Positions 25,794 through 33,706 of a stretch of DNA of 64,000 nucleotides are shown one piece after another. This DNA is from Glycomyces niveus. Its GTDB lineage: Bacteria; Actinomycetota; Actinomycetes; Mycobacteriales; Micromonosporaceae. The first letter of the stretch is position 1. Every line of letters begins with the position of its first letter. The translations under genes were made by a program, and so were the position numbers. The stretch spans positions 62,001 through 126,000 of the forward strand of contig NZ_JAGFNP010000001.1 in NCBI RefSeq assembly GCF_017592475.1. The letters are read 5' to 3'. The notes beneath the pieces were generated by a model. The model was not told where the DNA came from, ran no database searches, and saw only the letters and a program-made list of their open reading frames with translations.

Positions 25794-26556
25794 GGACACT
25801 CCGAGCCTTGACCAGCTGCCGGTTCATGAACTCGACACTCCCGGAGAAGATCGTCTCAGCGTCGTAGTCGAGCGTCGCCACATGGTAACTGCGCGGCAGC
25901 ACCGTCGATTCGACGTCCTTGGAACGCACGCCCGCCCGGATCACCGCACTGTTGCGCGGACTCACCACATGGTCCTCCGCGCTCGTGAAGATCCGAAGCG
26001 GCACCGTGACCCGCGCCAGCTCCGGCCGCGTCACCTGCCACAGCCGCCGCAGCGACGCGTACGCCGCCACCGGCGTCCGCGACGTCGTCTTCTCCCGCAC
26101 ATCCGGCTTGTTCAGATCCGACCCGATCGACGCCACGCTCGGCATCACGTACTTCAGCACCGGCGCCAGGAACCCCTGCGGCTTGTCGTCGAAGATCGCC
26201 GGATTCACCAGCACCAGCCCCGACAGGTCGCCGCCGCGCTGCTCCGCCAGACGCAGGCACAGCGACCCGCCCATCGACAGGCCGCCCGCGAACACCGGCC
26301 GACCCAGCGCCAGCGCCTCGTCGACGGCATCCTCGAGCCGCCGGTACCACTGCTGCCAGGTCGCCTTCGCCAGCACCTGCCACGTGTCGCCGTGGCCCGG
26401 CAGCAGCGGCGCCACCACGTTGAAGCCCTCGCCGCGCAGGTACTCGCCCCACGGGCGCATGCTCGCCGGATCGGAGGTGAAACCGTGGCACAGCACCATC
26501 GTGGCCTTGGCGTCGGCACCGAGGTCGAACGTGAACTCCTCGGAATCGCTCGTCAC
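25786..26556 (-). CDS. Alpha/beta hydrolase, carboxylesterase/monoacylglycerol lipase type
   Basis: 256 residues. VLCHGFTSDPASM forms the oxyanion-hole loop, GLSMGGSLCLRLAE holds the nucleophile serine, and the late Asp (TSAEDHVV) and His (RSYHVATLDYD) complete the triad. The pattern matches the thermostable carboxylesterase Est30/monoacylglycerol lipase group, which splits short or medium acyl esters. GTG 26556 follows GGGAGG at 4 nt. Probably transcribed with the acidic membrane protein downstream. Confidence 0.85.
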   Translation of the reverse strand: MTSDSEEFTFDLGADAKATMVLCHGFTSDPASMRPWGEYLRGEGFNVVAPLLPGHGDTWQVLAKATWQQWYRRLEDAVDEALALGRPVFAGGLSMGGSLCLRLAEQRGGDLSGLVLVNPAIFDDKPQGFLAPVLKYVMPSVASIGSDLNKPDVREKTTSRTPVAAYASLRRLWQVTRPELARVTVPLRIFTSAEDHVVSPRNSAVIRAGVRSKDVESTVLPRSYHVATLDYDAETIFSGSVEFMNRQLVKARSVHD

Positions 26557-26768
26557 GTCGCCTCCCGGGGTCGCTGAATGACGGGGCGCGGGATCGCGTG
26601 GACTCGTGCACGGCCCGCCGGTCGAACCGGCGGCCGGGCGGTCCCGTTTCGCGCCGCTTGCCCATTCTCGCACGCGCCCGCGGGCCGCCGCCACCGCGCG
26701 GGAGCGCCCGGCCGCGCCCGCGCGAGCCGCCGTCCGCGTTCGACGTCAGAAGGATTGACCGGTACCGA

Positions 26769-26774
26769 TACGCT
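26769..26774 (+). promoter_or_regulatory. -10 element TACGCT, leaderless start for plsC
   Basis: TACGCT ends 7 nt before GTG 26782; the start has no ribosome binding site. This supports GTG 26782 as the start codon. Confidence 0.4.
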
Positions 26775-26781
26775 TGAGCGC

Positions 26782-27459
26782 GTGATCTACTGGGTGCTGA
26801 AGGCGACGCTGGGCTCGCTGCTGTGGGTCGTGTACCGGCCCCAGGTCGAAGGGCTCGAGCATGTGCCCGAGGACGGCCCGGCGATCCTGGCCTCCAACCA
26901 CCTCGCCGTCACCGACTCCTTCTTCATGCCCCTGGTCGTCAAACGCCGGGTCACGTTCATCGCGAAGGAGGAGTACTTCACCGGCACCGGCTTCAAAGGC
27001 CGGTTCGTGCGCACCTTCATGAACGCCGTCGGCGCCATCCCCGTCGACCGCGCCGGCGGCGACGCCGCCAGCGCCTCCCTCGACACCGGCAAGCGCGTCC
27101 TCTCCGAGGGCCGCCTCTTCGGCATCTACCCCGAGGGCACCCGCTCGCCCGACGGCCGCCTCTACCGCGGCAAGACCGGCGTCGCCCGCCTCGCACTCCA
27201 GACCGGCTCCCCGGTCGTCCCCGTCGCCATGCTCAACACGGGGGAGCTCCAGCCCATCGGCAGGCGCATCCCCAAGATCGGCCGAGTCAAGATCAAGTTC
27301 GGCCCCTCACTGGACTTCAACCGCTACCGAGAGCTCGTGGGCGACCGCTTCATCGAACGCGCCGTCACCGACGAGGTCATGGACGCACTCAGGGCACTCT
27401 CCGGCCAGGACTACGTCGACGAATACGCCGCGAAGTTCAAGAACAAGGGCAAGCAGTAA
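26782..27459 (+). CDS. plsC: 1-acyl-sn-glycerol-3-phosphate acyltransferase
   Basis: 225 residues. Acyltransferase motif I as NHLAVTDSFF (NHx4D) and motif III YPEGTRSPDG. Makes phosphatidic acid from lysophosphatidic acid at the inner membrane. A short N-terminal hydrophobic segment (VLKATLGSLLWVV) anchors it. GTG 26782 is supported by its -10 spacing and the usual N-terminus. Substrate chain type is not visible; other glycerolipid or mannolipid acyltransferases share these motifs. Confidence 0.85.
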   Translation: MIYWVLKATLGSLLWVVYRPQVEGLEHVPEDGPAILASNHLAVTDSFFMPLVVKRRVTFIAKEEYFTGTGFKGRFVRTFMNAVGAIPVDRAGGDAASASLDTGKRVLSEGRLFGIYPEGTRSPDGRLYRGKTGVARLALQTGSPVVPVAMLNTGELQPIGRRIPKIGRVKIKFGPSLDFNRYRELVGDRFIERAVTDEVMDALRALSGQDYVDEYAAKFKNKGKQ

Positions 27460-27499
27460 GCGCGATCCCCCCACGGGACCGCACGCTTCTCCTCAGCCT

Positions 27500-28189
27500 C
27501 TATTCGGCTCCCCCGAAGCCCGCCCGGCGCCGCAGCGCGGGCAGGTCCACCACGACGATCTTGCGGCCCTCCGTGCGCAGCCAGCCGCGGTTGGCGAAGA
27601 TCCCGATCGCCTGGTTGACGCTCTGGCGCGAACCGCCGGCCATCTCCGCCAGCTGCGTCTGGTTGAGCTCGATCGTCGTCATCGGCGACGAGTGCTGCTC
27701 CGCCAGACGCACCAGTGTCTTCGCGACCCGCCCCGGTAGATCCAGGAACACGTGGTCGGAGGACTGCTCGGTCAGCCGCCGCACGATCATGCCCATCGAC
27801 CGCAGGACCGCGTCGAGCATCTTCGGGTTCCCGTGCACGAGCTCCAGGAACGACGAGCGCGCCAGCGCCAGCGCCGACGTGTCCTCGAGGGCCTCCGCGC
27901 TGGCCGAACGGGGCGATCCGTCCAGGAGTGAGACCTCGCCGAGCACTTCGGGGGCGCGCGCGACGTGGAGCATCGCGCGCTCGCCGGTCGCGGCGGTGCG
28001 GAAGACGCTCACCGCCCCCGACCGGATCATGATGAGTGATTCGCCCGGCTCGCCTTCGAAGAACAGGAGGTGCCCACGCCGGTAGTGGCGCTGTACCGCC
28101 ACCCCCGCGATCTGCCGCCGTGCCTGCGGGTCGAGGCCGGCGAACATGGCGACGCCTGCAAGCGGGTCTTCAGATGGGCTGACACCCAT
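27500..28189 (-). CDS. Crp/Fnr family transcription regulator
   Basis: 229 residues. An N-terminal cyclic-nucleotide-binding-like beta roll (HYRRGHLLFFEGEPGESLIMIRSGAVSVF and VLGEVSLLDGSPRSASAEA), a dimer helix, and a winged HTH (LNQTQLAEMAGGSRQSVNQAIGIFANRGWLR). There is no FNR cysteine set. The phosphate-binding segment keeps GEVSLLDGSPRSA, so a cyclic nucleotide could bind, but this is not certain. ATG 28189 follows GGGGGAGA. Targets unknown. Confidence 0.88.
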   Translation of the reverse strand: MGVSPSEDPLAGVAMFAGLDPQARRQIAGVAVQRHYRRGHLLFFEGEPGESLIMIRSGAVSVFRTAATGERAMLHVARAPEVLGEVSLLDGSPRSASAEALEDTSALALARSSFLELVHGNPKMLDAVLRSMGMIVRRLTEQSSDHVFLDLPGRVAKTLVRLAEQHSSPMTTIELNQTQLAEMAGGSRQSVNQAIGIFANRGWLRTEGRKIVVVDLPALRRRAGFGGAE

Positions 28190-28518
28190 AGTTCTCCCCC
28201 TTCGGTGGGTCCCGGGTCCGCGGGTTCCCTCCGATGATCGCTGTCTTTTCCGTCGTTGTACAGAGCCCGGTGTCGGAAACTTCACGCTCCGTTGGGCCGT
28301 GTGTCCAGACGGCGCACTTGTCGCTCGACCGAGTGTACGATCAAGTCTACGTGCTTTAGCGTCGATTGTCCGGTATCGCGACGCCCGCGTGCGGGACGCG
28401 AGGTCAGATTCCGGCTGCCTGATCGTATGGCGTAGCGTCGACTCGAGTCCGGCGACATACGGGTGGGGCCCGAGAACGGCCGAAAAAGACCGCTCGTGAT
28501 CATACGAAAGGCCGATGC
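28190..28518. other. Divergent intergenic region between Crp-like and RNase AS genes
   Basis: 329 bp. It must hold the two divergent promoters, but I could not point to a clear -35/-10 pair, a Crp-type TGTGA-n6-TCACA site or an ORF. Nothing else seen. Confidence 0.4.
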
Positions 28519-29073
28519 GTGGCGTACCGATACTTCTACGACTGCGAGTTCATCGAGGACGGTCGCACGATCGACCTGGTCTCGATCGCCGTCGTCGACG
28601 AGCAAGGGCGCGAGTACTACGCCGTGTCGACCGAGTTCGACCCTTCCCGCGCGATCGACTGGGTGCGCCGCAACGTCCTCGACAAGCTGCCGCCTCCGGC
28701 GAGTTCCCTGTGGAAGGACCGCGCCACCATTCGCGACGAGCTCTACGACTTCCTGGTGTCGCCCGTGCGCCGCAAGTCCGGCAGCCACCCGGGGGAGCGG
28801 GTCGAGCTGTGGGCCTGGATCGGCGCGTACGACCACGTCGTGTTCGCGCAGCTGTGGGGCACGATGCCGGAGCTGCCGCGGGCGCTGCCGCGCATGACCA
28901 AGGACCTGCGCCAGCGCTGGGAGGACCTGGGCCGCCCGGAGCTGCCGACCACCCCTGACGCGGACATGCACGACGCCCTCACCGACGCCAAGCTGAACCT
29001 CGCCCGCTGGAAGGCGCTCGAGGCGTACCGCGCCGAGCGCGGCGCGTACGCACCGGTCGAATCCCACCCGTAG
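28519..29073 (+). CDS. 3'-to-5' exoribonuclease (RNase AS type)
   Basis: 184 residues. Matches the mycobacterial polyadenylate-specific exoribonuclease RNase AS (Rv2179c): DEDD nuclease with Asp8 and Glu10 in YDCEFIEDGRTIDLVSI, and HDALTDAKLNLARW near the C-terminus with the HD and last Asp. It is expected to trim adenylate-containing RNA 3' ends as a dimer. GTG 28519 begins immediately before the first conserved strand. Single gene, not in a visible operon. Confidence 0.88.
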   Translation: MAYRYFYDCEFIEDGRTIDLVSIAVVDEQGREYYAVSTEFDPSRAIDWVRRNVLDKLPPPASSLWKDRATIRDELYDFLVSPVRRKSGSHPGERVELWAWIGAYDHVVFAQLWGTMPELPRALPRMTKDLRQRWEDLGRPELPTTPDADMHDALTDAKLNLARWKALEAYRAERGAYAPVESHP

Positions 29074-29181
29074 CGCCTCTCGGAACCCCAGGTCGCCGCC
29101 CCCTGACGCCGATATAAGGTGGGCAGTGTTTCGGCAATGGGGCCGCCCAGTTAACAGTCCTGACTCCAGGGAGTAAGACAC

Positions 29182-30207
29182 ATGCGCATTGGCGTGCTCA
29201 CCGGCGGCGGGGACTGCCCCGGTCTCAACGCGGTCATCCGTGCCGCGGTCCGCAAGGGCAGCAAGGAATACGGCCACGAGTTCGTGGGCTTCCGGTACGG
29301 CTGGCGGGGCCCCATCGAGGGCATCACCCAGGAGCTGAACTGGGACACGGTCGAGAACATCCTCGACCAGGGCGGCACGATCCTCCACTCCTCGCGCACC
29401 AACCCCTACAAGATCGAGGGCGGCGTCGAGGCCATCAAGAAGAACATGGCCGACCTGGGCGTGGACGCGCTCATCGCGATCGGCGGCGAGGACACCCTGG
29501 GTGTCGCGACGAAGCTGACCGCGGACGGGGTCAACTGCGTCGGCGTGCCGAAGACGATCGACAACGACCTCTCGGGCACCGACTACACCTTCGGCTTCGA
29601 CACCGCGGTGAACATCGCGACCGAGGCCATCGACCGCCTGTGGACGACCGCGGACTCGCACGACCGCTGCATCGTCGTCGAGATCATGGGCCGCCACGCG
29701 GGCTGGATGACGCTGCACGCGGGCATCGCCGGCGGCGCGAACGTCACCCTCATCCCCGAGGTCGCGTTCGACATCGAGAAGGTCGCGAACTTCGTCAAGG
29801 AGCGCAAGGAGGCCGGCAAGGCCACCATCGTCGCCGTCTCCGAGGGCGCGCACGCCGAGTCGGGCATGGTGCTCAAGGACGGCGAGGTCGACGCGTTCGG
29901 CCACGTCAAGCTCGGCGGCGTCGGCGACTGGGTCGCCAAGGAGATCAAGGAGCGCGCGGACATCGAGACCCGCGCGATCATCCTCGGCCACCTGCAGCGC
30001 GGCGGCACCCCGACCGCGTTCGACCGCGTGCTCGCCACCCGCCTCGGCCTCGAGGCCGCCGCGGCCGTGCACGAGGGCGACTTCGGCAAGATGATGGCGC
30101 TCCAGGGCACCAACGTCGTGCGCATCCCGATCAACGAAGGCACCGACGTGCTCAAGACCGTCCCGGTCGAGCGCTACGCCGACGCCGAGGTCTTCTTCGG
30201 CGTGTAG
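29182..30207 (+). CDS. 6-phosphofructokinase, predicted pyrophosphate-dependent
   Basis: 341 residues of the PfkA superfamily. LTGGGDCPGLNAVIR binds phosphate, PKTIDNDL holds the catalytic Asp127, and MGRHAGWMT and GHLQRGG bind the sugar phosphate. By E. coli numbering the protein has Asp104 (IGGEDTLG) and Lys124 (PKTIDND), the pair found in pyrophosphate-dependent enzymes such as that of Amycolatopsis methanolica; ATP enzymes have Gly104. So it probably uses PPi and may run reversibly. Ribosome binding site CAGGGAG. A strong hairpin at 30331 can end the transcript. Confidence 0.9.
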   Translation: MRIGVLTGGGDCPGLNAVIRAAVRKGSKEYGHEFVGFRYGWRGPIEGITQELNWDTVENILDQGGTILHSSRTNPYKIEGGVEAIKKNMADLGVDALIAIGGEDTLGVATKLTADGVNCVGVPKTIDNDLSGTDYTFGFDTAVNIATEAIDRLWTTADSHDRCIVVEIMGRHAGWMTLHAGIAGGANVTLIPEVAFDIEKVANFVKERKEAGKATIVAVSEGAHAESGMVLKDGEVDAFGHVKLGGVGDWVAKEIKERADIETRAIILGHLQRGGTPTAFDRVLATRLGLEAAAAVHEGDFGKMMALQGTNVVRIPINEGTDVLKTVPVERYADAEVFFGV

Positions 30208-30240
30208 CCGGAGGGCACTCCGAAAGCACTGCGGTCGGTT

Positions 30241-30299
30241 GGGTTAGGTCCCCCGGTTTTCCAAGCTACTAGGGGAAACCTGAAGGGGAGCTGAAGCCC
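30241..30299. repeat. 59-nt intergenic repeat, copy B
   Basis: Aligns without gaps to 25168-25226 (46 of 59 identical). GGTTTTCC pairs with GGGAAACC (8 bp with one wobble). Downstream, GGGG and CCCC flank AGCTGAAG; relative to copy A one inner pair is swapped from C-G to G-C, which hints at RNA structure. Located between pfk and its terminator. Confidence 0.65.
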
Positions 30300-30330
30300 C
30301 GACCGGCCATAAAGCACTGTCAGCACGCAA

Positions 30331-30370
30331 CCACGGGCACGCCCGGTCGTTAGACCAGGCGTGCCCGTGG
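30331..30370 (+). terminator. Intrinsic terminator after the phosphofructokinase gene
   Basis: A 13-bp stem (30331-30343 with 30358-30370) extended by GGTC/GACC and closed by a GTTA loop, followed by CTTTT. It reads through the site of a possible GTG at 30361, arguing against that codon as a start. Confidence 0.8.
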
Positions 30371-30393
30371 CTTTTCGAGAGACTGATCCCTCA

Positions 30394-30861
30394 GTGACGG
30401 TCGGCGAGATCCCGCATCTCGCCGATTTCACGTTTCACAAGACCCTGCCGGACATCGACTTCGACTCGATCCCGGTGCCGGGCCTCGACGCCGACTTCTA
30501 CCGGCGCCCCGTCGGCGACCGGATCCTCAGCGTCGGCGTGTACCGCTTCGCCGGGGCCGAGACGCACCGCGCCTGGGGCTGGGTCGGCGAGCCGCACTGC
30601 TCCTGGCACGCCTACCGGAACCCCGCCACCGGCGGGTTCGACGGTCCCTTCCAAGGCTGCCCGGTGTTCAGGCTGCTGCGCGAAGGCACCCGGCTCACCG
30701 GCTTCGAACTCGGCTCAGGCGGTCTCGCCCGACGCTTCCTCGTGGCGGAGCGCCTCCCGCTCCCGGCGGGTCACCCTGCGGGTGTAGACGATCGCGGCGG
30801 TCGTGATCGCGAGGCCGAGGAACAGGCCGCTCCCGGCGAACCACGCCGAGGCCTCGGGTGA
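30394..30861 (+). CDS. Hypothetical protein
   Basis: 155 residues; codon bias is strongly coding up to about 30714, then falls where the frame runs antisense to the end of the next gene. Readable parts are IPHLADFTFHKTLPDIDFD, DADFYRRPVGDRILSVGVYRF and WGWVGEPHCSWHAYRN, aromatic-rich and soluble. No family recognised. I use GTG 30394, since GTG 30361 lies inside the upstream terminator. The stop may have been lost, extending the protein into a 147-bp tail-to-tail overlap. Confidence 0.5.
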   Translation: MTVGEIPHLADFTFHKTLPDIDFDSIPVPGLDADFYRRPVGDRILSVGVYRFAGAETHRAWGWVGEPHCSWHAYRNPATGGFDGPFQGCPVFRLLREGTRLTGFELGSGGLARRFLVAERLPLPAGHPAGVDDRGGRDREAEEQAAPGEPRRGLG

Positions 30862-31107
30862 GAAGCCCAGGACCGCGACGGGCAGCTGCACGAACGCGAT
30901 CAGCCCGGCCAGCAGCCACTTGCCGCCGCCCTTGCCCCACAGCAGCGCCGTCCAGATCGGAGCCACCACGATGGCGAGGACCGCGATGTCGAGTGCCCAG
31001 TGCACCACCGGGTTCTGGACCCTGTCGTGCTGGAACGCCATCGCCGGACTCGAGACCGAGACGATCATGGCGGCGACGGTCGCCACGAATGCGAGACGAC
31101 GTGTCAT
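30715..31107 (-). CDS. Small membrane protein with signal peptide
   Basis: 130 residues. A cleavable-looking signal (LAFVATVAAMIVSVSSPAMA) is followed by three helices (HWALDIAVLAIVVAPIWTALLW, WLLAGLIAFVQLPVAVLGF, FAGSGLFLGLAITTAAIVY) and an Arg/Glu-rich cytoplasmic tail. ATG 31107 has a near-perfect AGGAGGT. No known family. It overlaps the converging gene at its 3' end. Confidence 0.7.
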   Translation of the reverse strand: MTRRLAFVATVAAMIVSVSSPAMAFQHDRVQNPVVHWALDIAVLAIVVAPIWTALLWGKGGGKWLLAGLIAFVQLPVAVLGFSPEASAWFAGSGLFLGLAITTAAIVYTRRVTRREREALRHEEASGETA

Positions 31108-31327
31108 ACGCAACCTCCTCTGCGTGGGAAGCCTTAACGCTACGTCCAGTAGTCGTGCATGTCTGTCGGGTATCCGCCACTTGGGGTTATTTTCCGAGGC
31201 CACGGCACCGGTCTCAGCGCCCGGTGCGGAGGCGGACCGGGAAGGCGCGAGAGCGCGCGCGAATTGGGGGAGGACGGCCTTGCCCCGCCGCCATACAGTG
31301 CTCGTGAATCGACGGTTGGAGGAACCT

Positions 31328-32065
31328 GTGGTGGGTCAGGTCGGCAGGGCGGAAGCCGTGCTCGAGACGAGGAGCGGGCTCGATCCCGCGGCCGAACGCG
31401 AGGCGCGCGCCGCGCTCGCGGGCTGGCAGCAGTTCTCCCGCAAGTACCGGCTCGCGTTCCGCGCCGAACTCCAGCCCGAGGACCTGGGCGGCGAGACCGC
31501 CGAGGTCTTGGACTCCTTGGGGCGCTTGGGATTCCCGGTTGCGCAGGTGCGCGGGTGGACGCGCGGCGTGTGGGGCGGCCGGCCCAGCTTCGGGTTCAGC
31601 GCGCTCGACGCGACGGCCGCCGGCTCGATCTACCAGCTGCGCTGCCATGCCGTGCGGCTGCGCAGCGTCGGCCCCGACGTGGTGCAGCACCGGCTGCTCG
31701 ACGGCGACTCCTCGATGGCCGGGAACTGGCACCCCCACCGCGCGCGCTACACCACCGTGGTGCTGCCCGACCCGCCGCGCCCGCCGACGCGCCAGCGCGG
31801 CCGCATCGGGCGGTTCACCGCCGACGCCCTCGACCGCTTCTTCCGGCCCGTGCCCCGCCAGCTCCACACCGACGACCCGGCCTTCGCGACGGCGCTCGCC
31901 GCCGCGGCCGAGGCTGAGGGTCTTGACCTGTTCCGCTGGTCGTGGGCCGCCAAGGGCTGCTGGCTCGCGGCCTGGAAGAGCGACGGCACCGGCACGGACA
32001 CGCACCAGCAGCGCGCCCGCTTCATGGACTTCCTCCCCGCGCTGGCCGACTGCGTCGACGCTTAG
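31328..32065 (+). CDS. Hypothetical protein
   Basis: 245 residues, soluble, no signal or membrane helix. Notable stretches are RAALAGWQQFSRKYRLAFRAE, GFSALDATAAGSIYQLRCHAV and DLFRWSWAAKGCWLAAWKSDG. High GC at third positions supports coding. GGAGG at 31318-31322 serves either GTG 31328 or GTG 31331. I do not recognise a family. It overlaps the end of the opposite-strand gene by 4 bp. Confidence 0.65.
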   Translation: MVGQVGRAEAVLETRSGLDPAAEREARAALAGWQQFSRKYRLAFRAELQPEDLGGETAEVLDSLGRLGFPVAQVRGWTRGVWGGRPSFGFSALDATAAGSIYQLRCHAVRLRSVGPDVVQHRLLDGDSSMAGNWHPHRARYTTVVLPDPPRPPTRQRGRIGRFTADALDRFFRPVPRQLHTDDPAFATALAAAAEAEGLDLFRWSWAAKGCWLAAWKSDGTGTDTHQQRARFMDFLPALADCVDA

Positions 32066-32673
32066 CCGTCCCGCGCCCAGAGGACCACGGTCAGCTCCGC
32101 CTCGGCCGCGCCCGCGACCCATTCGAGGGTGTCGACCGAGACCCCCGTGAGTACGCCTTCGGTGGTGAACAGGCATCCGTGCGCGCTCGGCGGCGCGTCG
32201 GGGTCGAGGTCCAGCCCGAATCCGGTCTCGCCGCCGGTCGCGGCGTTGCAGTTCGCGGGGTCGAGGCCTGCACCGGCCGGGGTAGTCCCGGTCGTCTCGC
32301 CCGGGCTGTACAGGTAGGCGGCCTGCCAGCTGCCGCACGAGTACCAGATGAGGTCGGCCCATGGGGCGGCCTCGCTGTCGCCGTGGAGGTCTTCGCCGGC
32401 GCCGCCGTCGTCGAGGTCGACGTGCCGGTCCCAGCATTCGTCGCCTTGGAACGTCGCCGAGAGCCGGACGGTGAATGTCTCGGCCTCCTGCCAAGGGCCG
32501 CTTCCGGTCTCGGGAGATGCACCGTCCTCGCTCGAGACGGTGGGCTGGGCGGGATCGGGGTCGTCCTGGGCGTTGACGCCGTGCCGCCAGATCAGGACGG
32601 TGACGACGACACCTGCCGCAGTGGCCAGGGCGCTGAGGGCGGCCCAGAAGTTCTTCGAGGGGAATGCGCTCAT
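32062..32673 (-). CDS. Membrane-anchored exported hypothetical protein
   Basis: 203 residues. A single N-terminal helix (FWAALSALATAAGVVVTVLIW) anchors an acidic extracytoplasmic domain with four cysteines (GDECWD, WYSCGSW, ANCNAA, HGCLF) that could form two disulphides. No catalytic motif or family recognised. It converges with the preceding hypothetical gene. Confidence 0.6.
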   Translation of the reverse strand: MSAFPSKNFWAALSALATAAGVVVTVLIWRHGVNAQDDPDPAQPTVSSEDGASPETGSGPWQEAETFTVRLSATFQGDECWDRHVDLDDGGAGEDLHGDSEAAPWADLIWYSCGSWQAAYLYSPGETTGTTPAGAGLDPANCNAATGGETGFGLDLDPDAPPSAHGCLFTTEGVLTGVSVDTLEWVAGAAEAELTVVLWARDG

Positions 32674-32860
32674 GGCCGGAGCATAGCGACGACCGGACGT
32701 TTCCCCAGTTCATCGCTGGTTTCGCGGGTTCCGGCGTTTCCGGGGCAAACCCTGCGAACCGCGGCGGGCCGACCGGGTGTTGTCGCAAGCCCGACAGTCT
32801 GCGCCGACGAATGAGGCCGACCGCCCGTCGTGGGCGATCGGCCTTCAAACTTTTGACGCG

Positions 32861-33706
32861 CTAGTGACTCTTCGGCAGTTCCGCCGCGATCACGGTGTGG
32901 CGCAGCAGGAGTGCGGTGGTGACCGGTCCGACGCCGCGGGGGACCGGGGTGAGCCGGCCCGCTATCGGGGCGACCGAGGCGTAGTCGACGTCGCCGACCA
33001 GACCGCCGTCGTCGGTCGGGTTGGTGCCCACGTCGATCACGGTCGCGCCGGGCTTCACGAAGTCCGCGGTGATCATCCCCGCGCGGCCCACCGCCGCGAC
33101 CAGCACATCGGCCTCGCGGCAGACCGCCGCCAGGTCCTTCGTGCGCGAGTGGCACACCGTCACGGTCGCGGACTCGTTGAGCAGCAGCAGCGCCGCGGGC
33201 TTGCCCACTACAGTGGACCGTCCCACGACGACCGCTTTGGCGCCCTCCAGGACCAGGTCCTCGCGCTTGAGCAGCTCCAGCACCGCCGCGGCCGTCGCCG
33301 GGGCGAACGTGCGGAGCCCGGCGGCCAAGCGGCCCAGGCTCTCGGAGTTGGCGCCGTCCACGTCCTTGAGCGGGCTGATGTACCCGCCGACCGCCGAGAG
33401 CGTCACACCCTCCGGCAGCGGCGTCTGGCAGATGATGCCGTGCACGGCCGGATCGGCCGAGAGCTCCTGCAGCTTCGCGACGATCTCGTCCTTGCCGGGG
33501 TCCTTGAGGTGCTCGACCCGGCAGTCGATGCCCTCCTTCTCCGCGGCCTTGCGGATCGAGCGCACGTACCAGGCCGTGCCCTCGTCGTCCGTCGGCACCA
33601 CGACCGCCAGGGTCGGCACGATGCCCTCTTCGCGCAGCCGCGCCGCGTCCGCGGCGACCTCCGCGCGCAGCGCCGCCGCTACGGCGCGCCCGTCGATGTC
33701 ACTCAT
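32861..33706 (-). CDS. folD: FolD-like methylenetetrahydrofolate dehydrogenase lacking the cyclohydrolase lysine
   Basis: 281 residues. FolD normally oxidises 5,10-methylene-THF (dehydrogenase) and hydrolyses methenyl-THF (cyclohydrolase). The NADP domain is intact (VVVGRSTVVGKPAALLLLNESATVTVCHSRT), as are Gln98 (GIICQTPLPEG) and the DVDG motif. But the catalytic Y-x3-K reads YVRSIRK: Tyr52 is kept and Lys56 is Ile. The usual FHPxN after DVDG is also changed (ANSES). Expected: dehydrogenase only. Coupled by ATGA overlap to a separate cyclohydrolase/cyclodeaminase gene upstream. Confidence 0.85.
   Translation of the reverse strand: MSDIDGRAVAAALRAEVAADAARLREEGIVPTLAVVVPTDDEGTAWYVRSIRKAAEKEGIDCRVEHLKDPGKDEIVAKLQELSADPAVHGIICQTPLPEGVTLSAVGGYISPLKDVDGANSESLGRLAAGLRTFAPATAAAVLELLKREDLVLEGAKAVVVGRSTVVGKPAALLLLNESATVTVCHSRTKDLAAVCREADVLVAAVGRAGMITADFVKPGATVIDVGTNPTDDGGLVGDVDYASVAPIAGRLTPVPRGVGPVTTALLLRHTVIAAELPKSH

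Noticed and set aside
28190..28518. Crp binding site for autoregulation
   Set aside because: No TGTGA-n6-TCACA-like site could be found.
32735..32780. GGTTC...GAACC hairpin as a third copy of the 59-nt repeat
   Set aside because: Only the outer stem is similar; the CCTGAAG and GAGCTGAAG blocks are missing.
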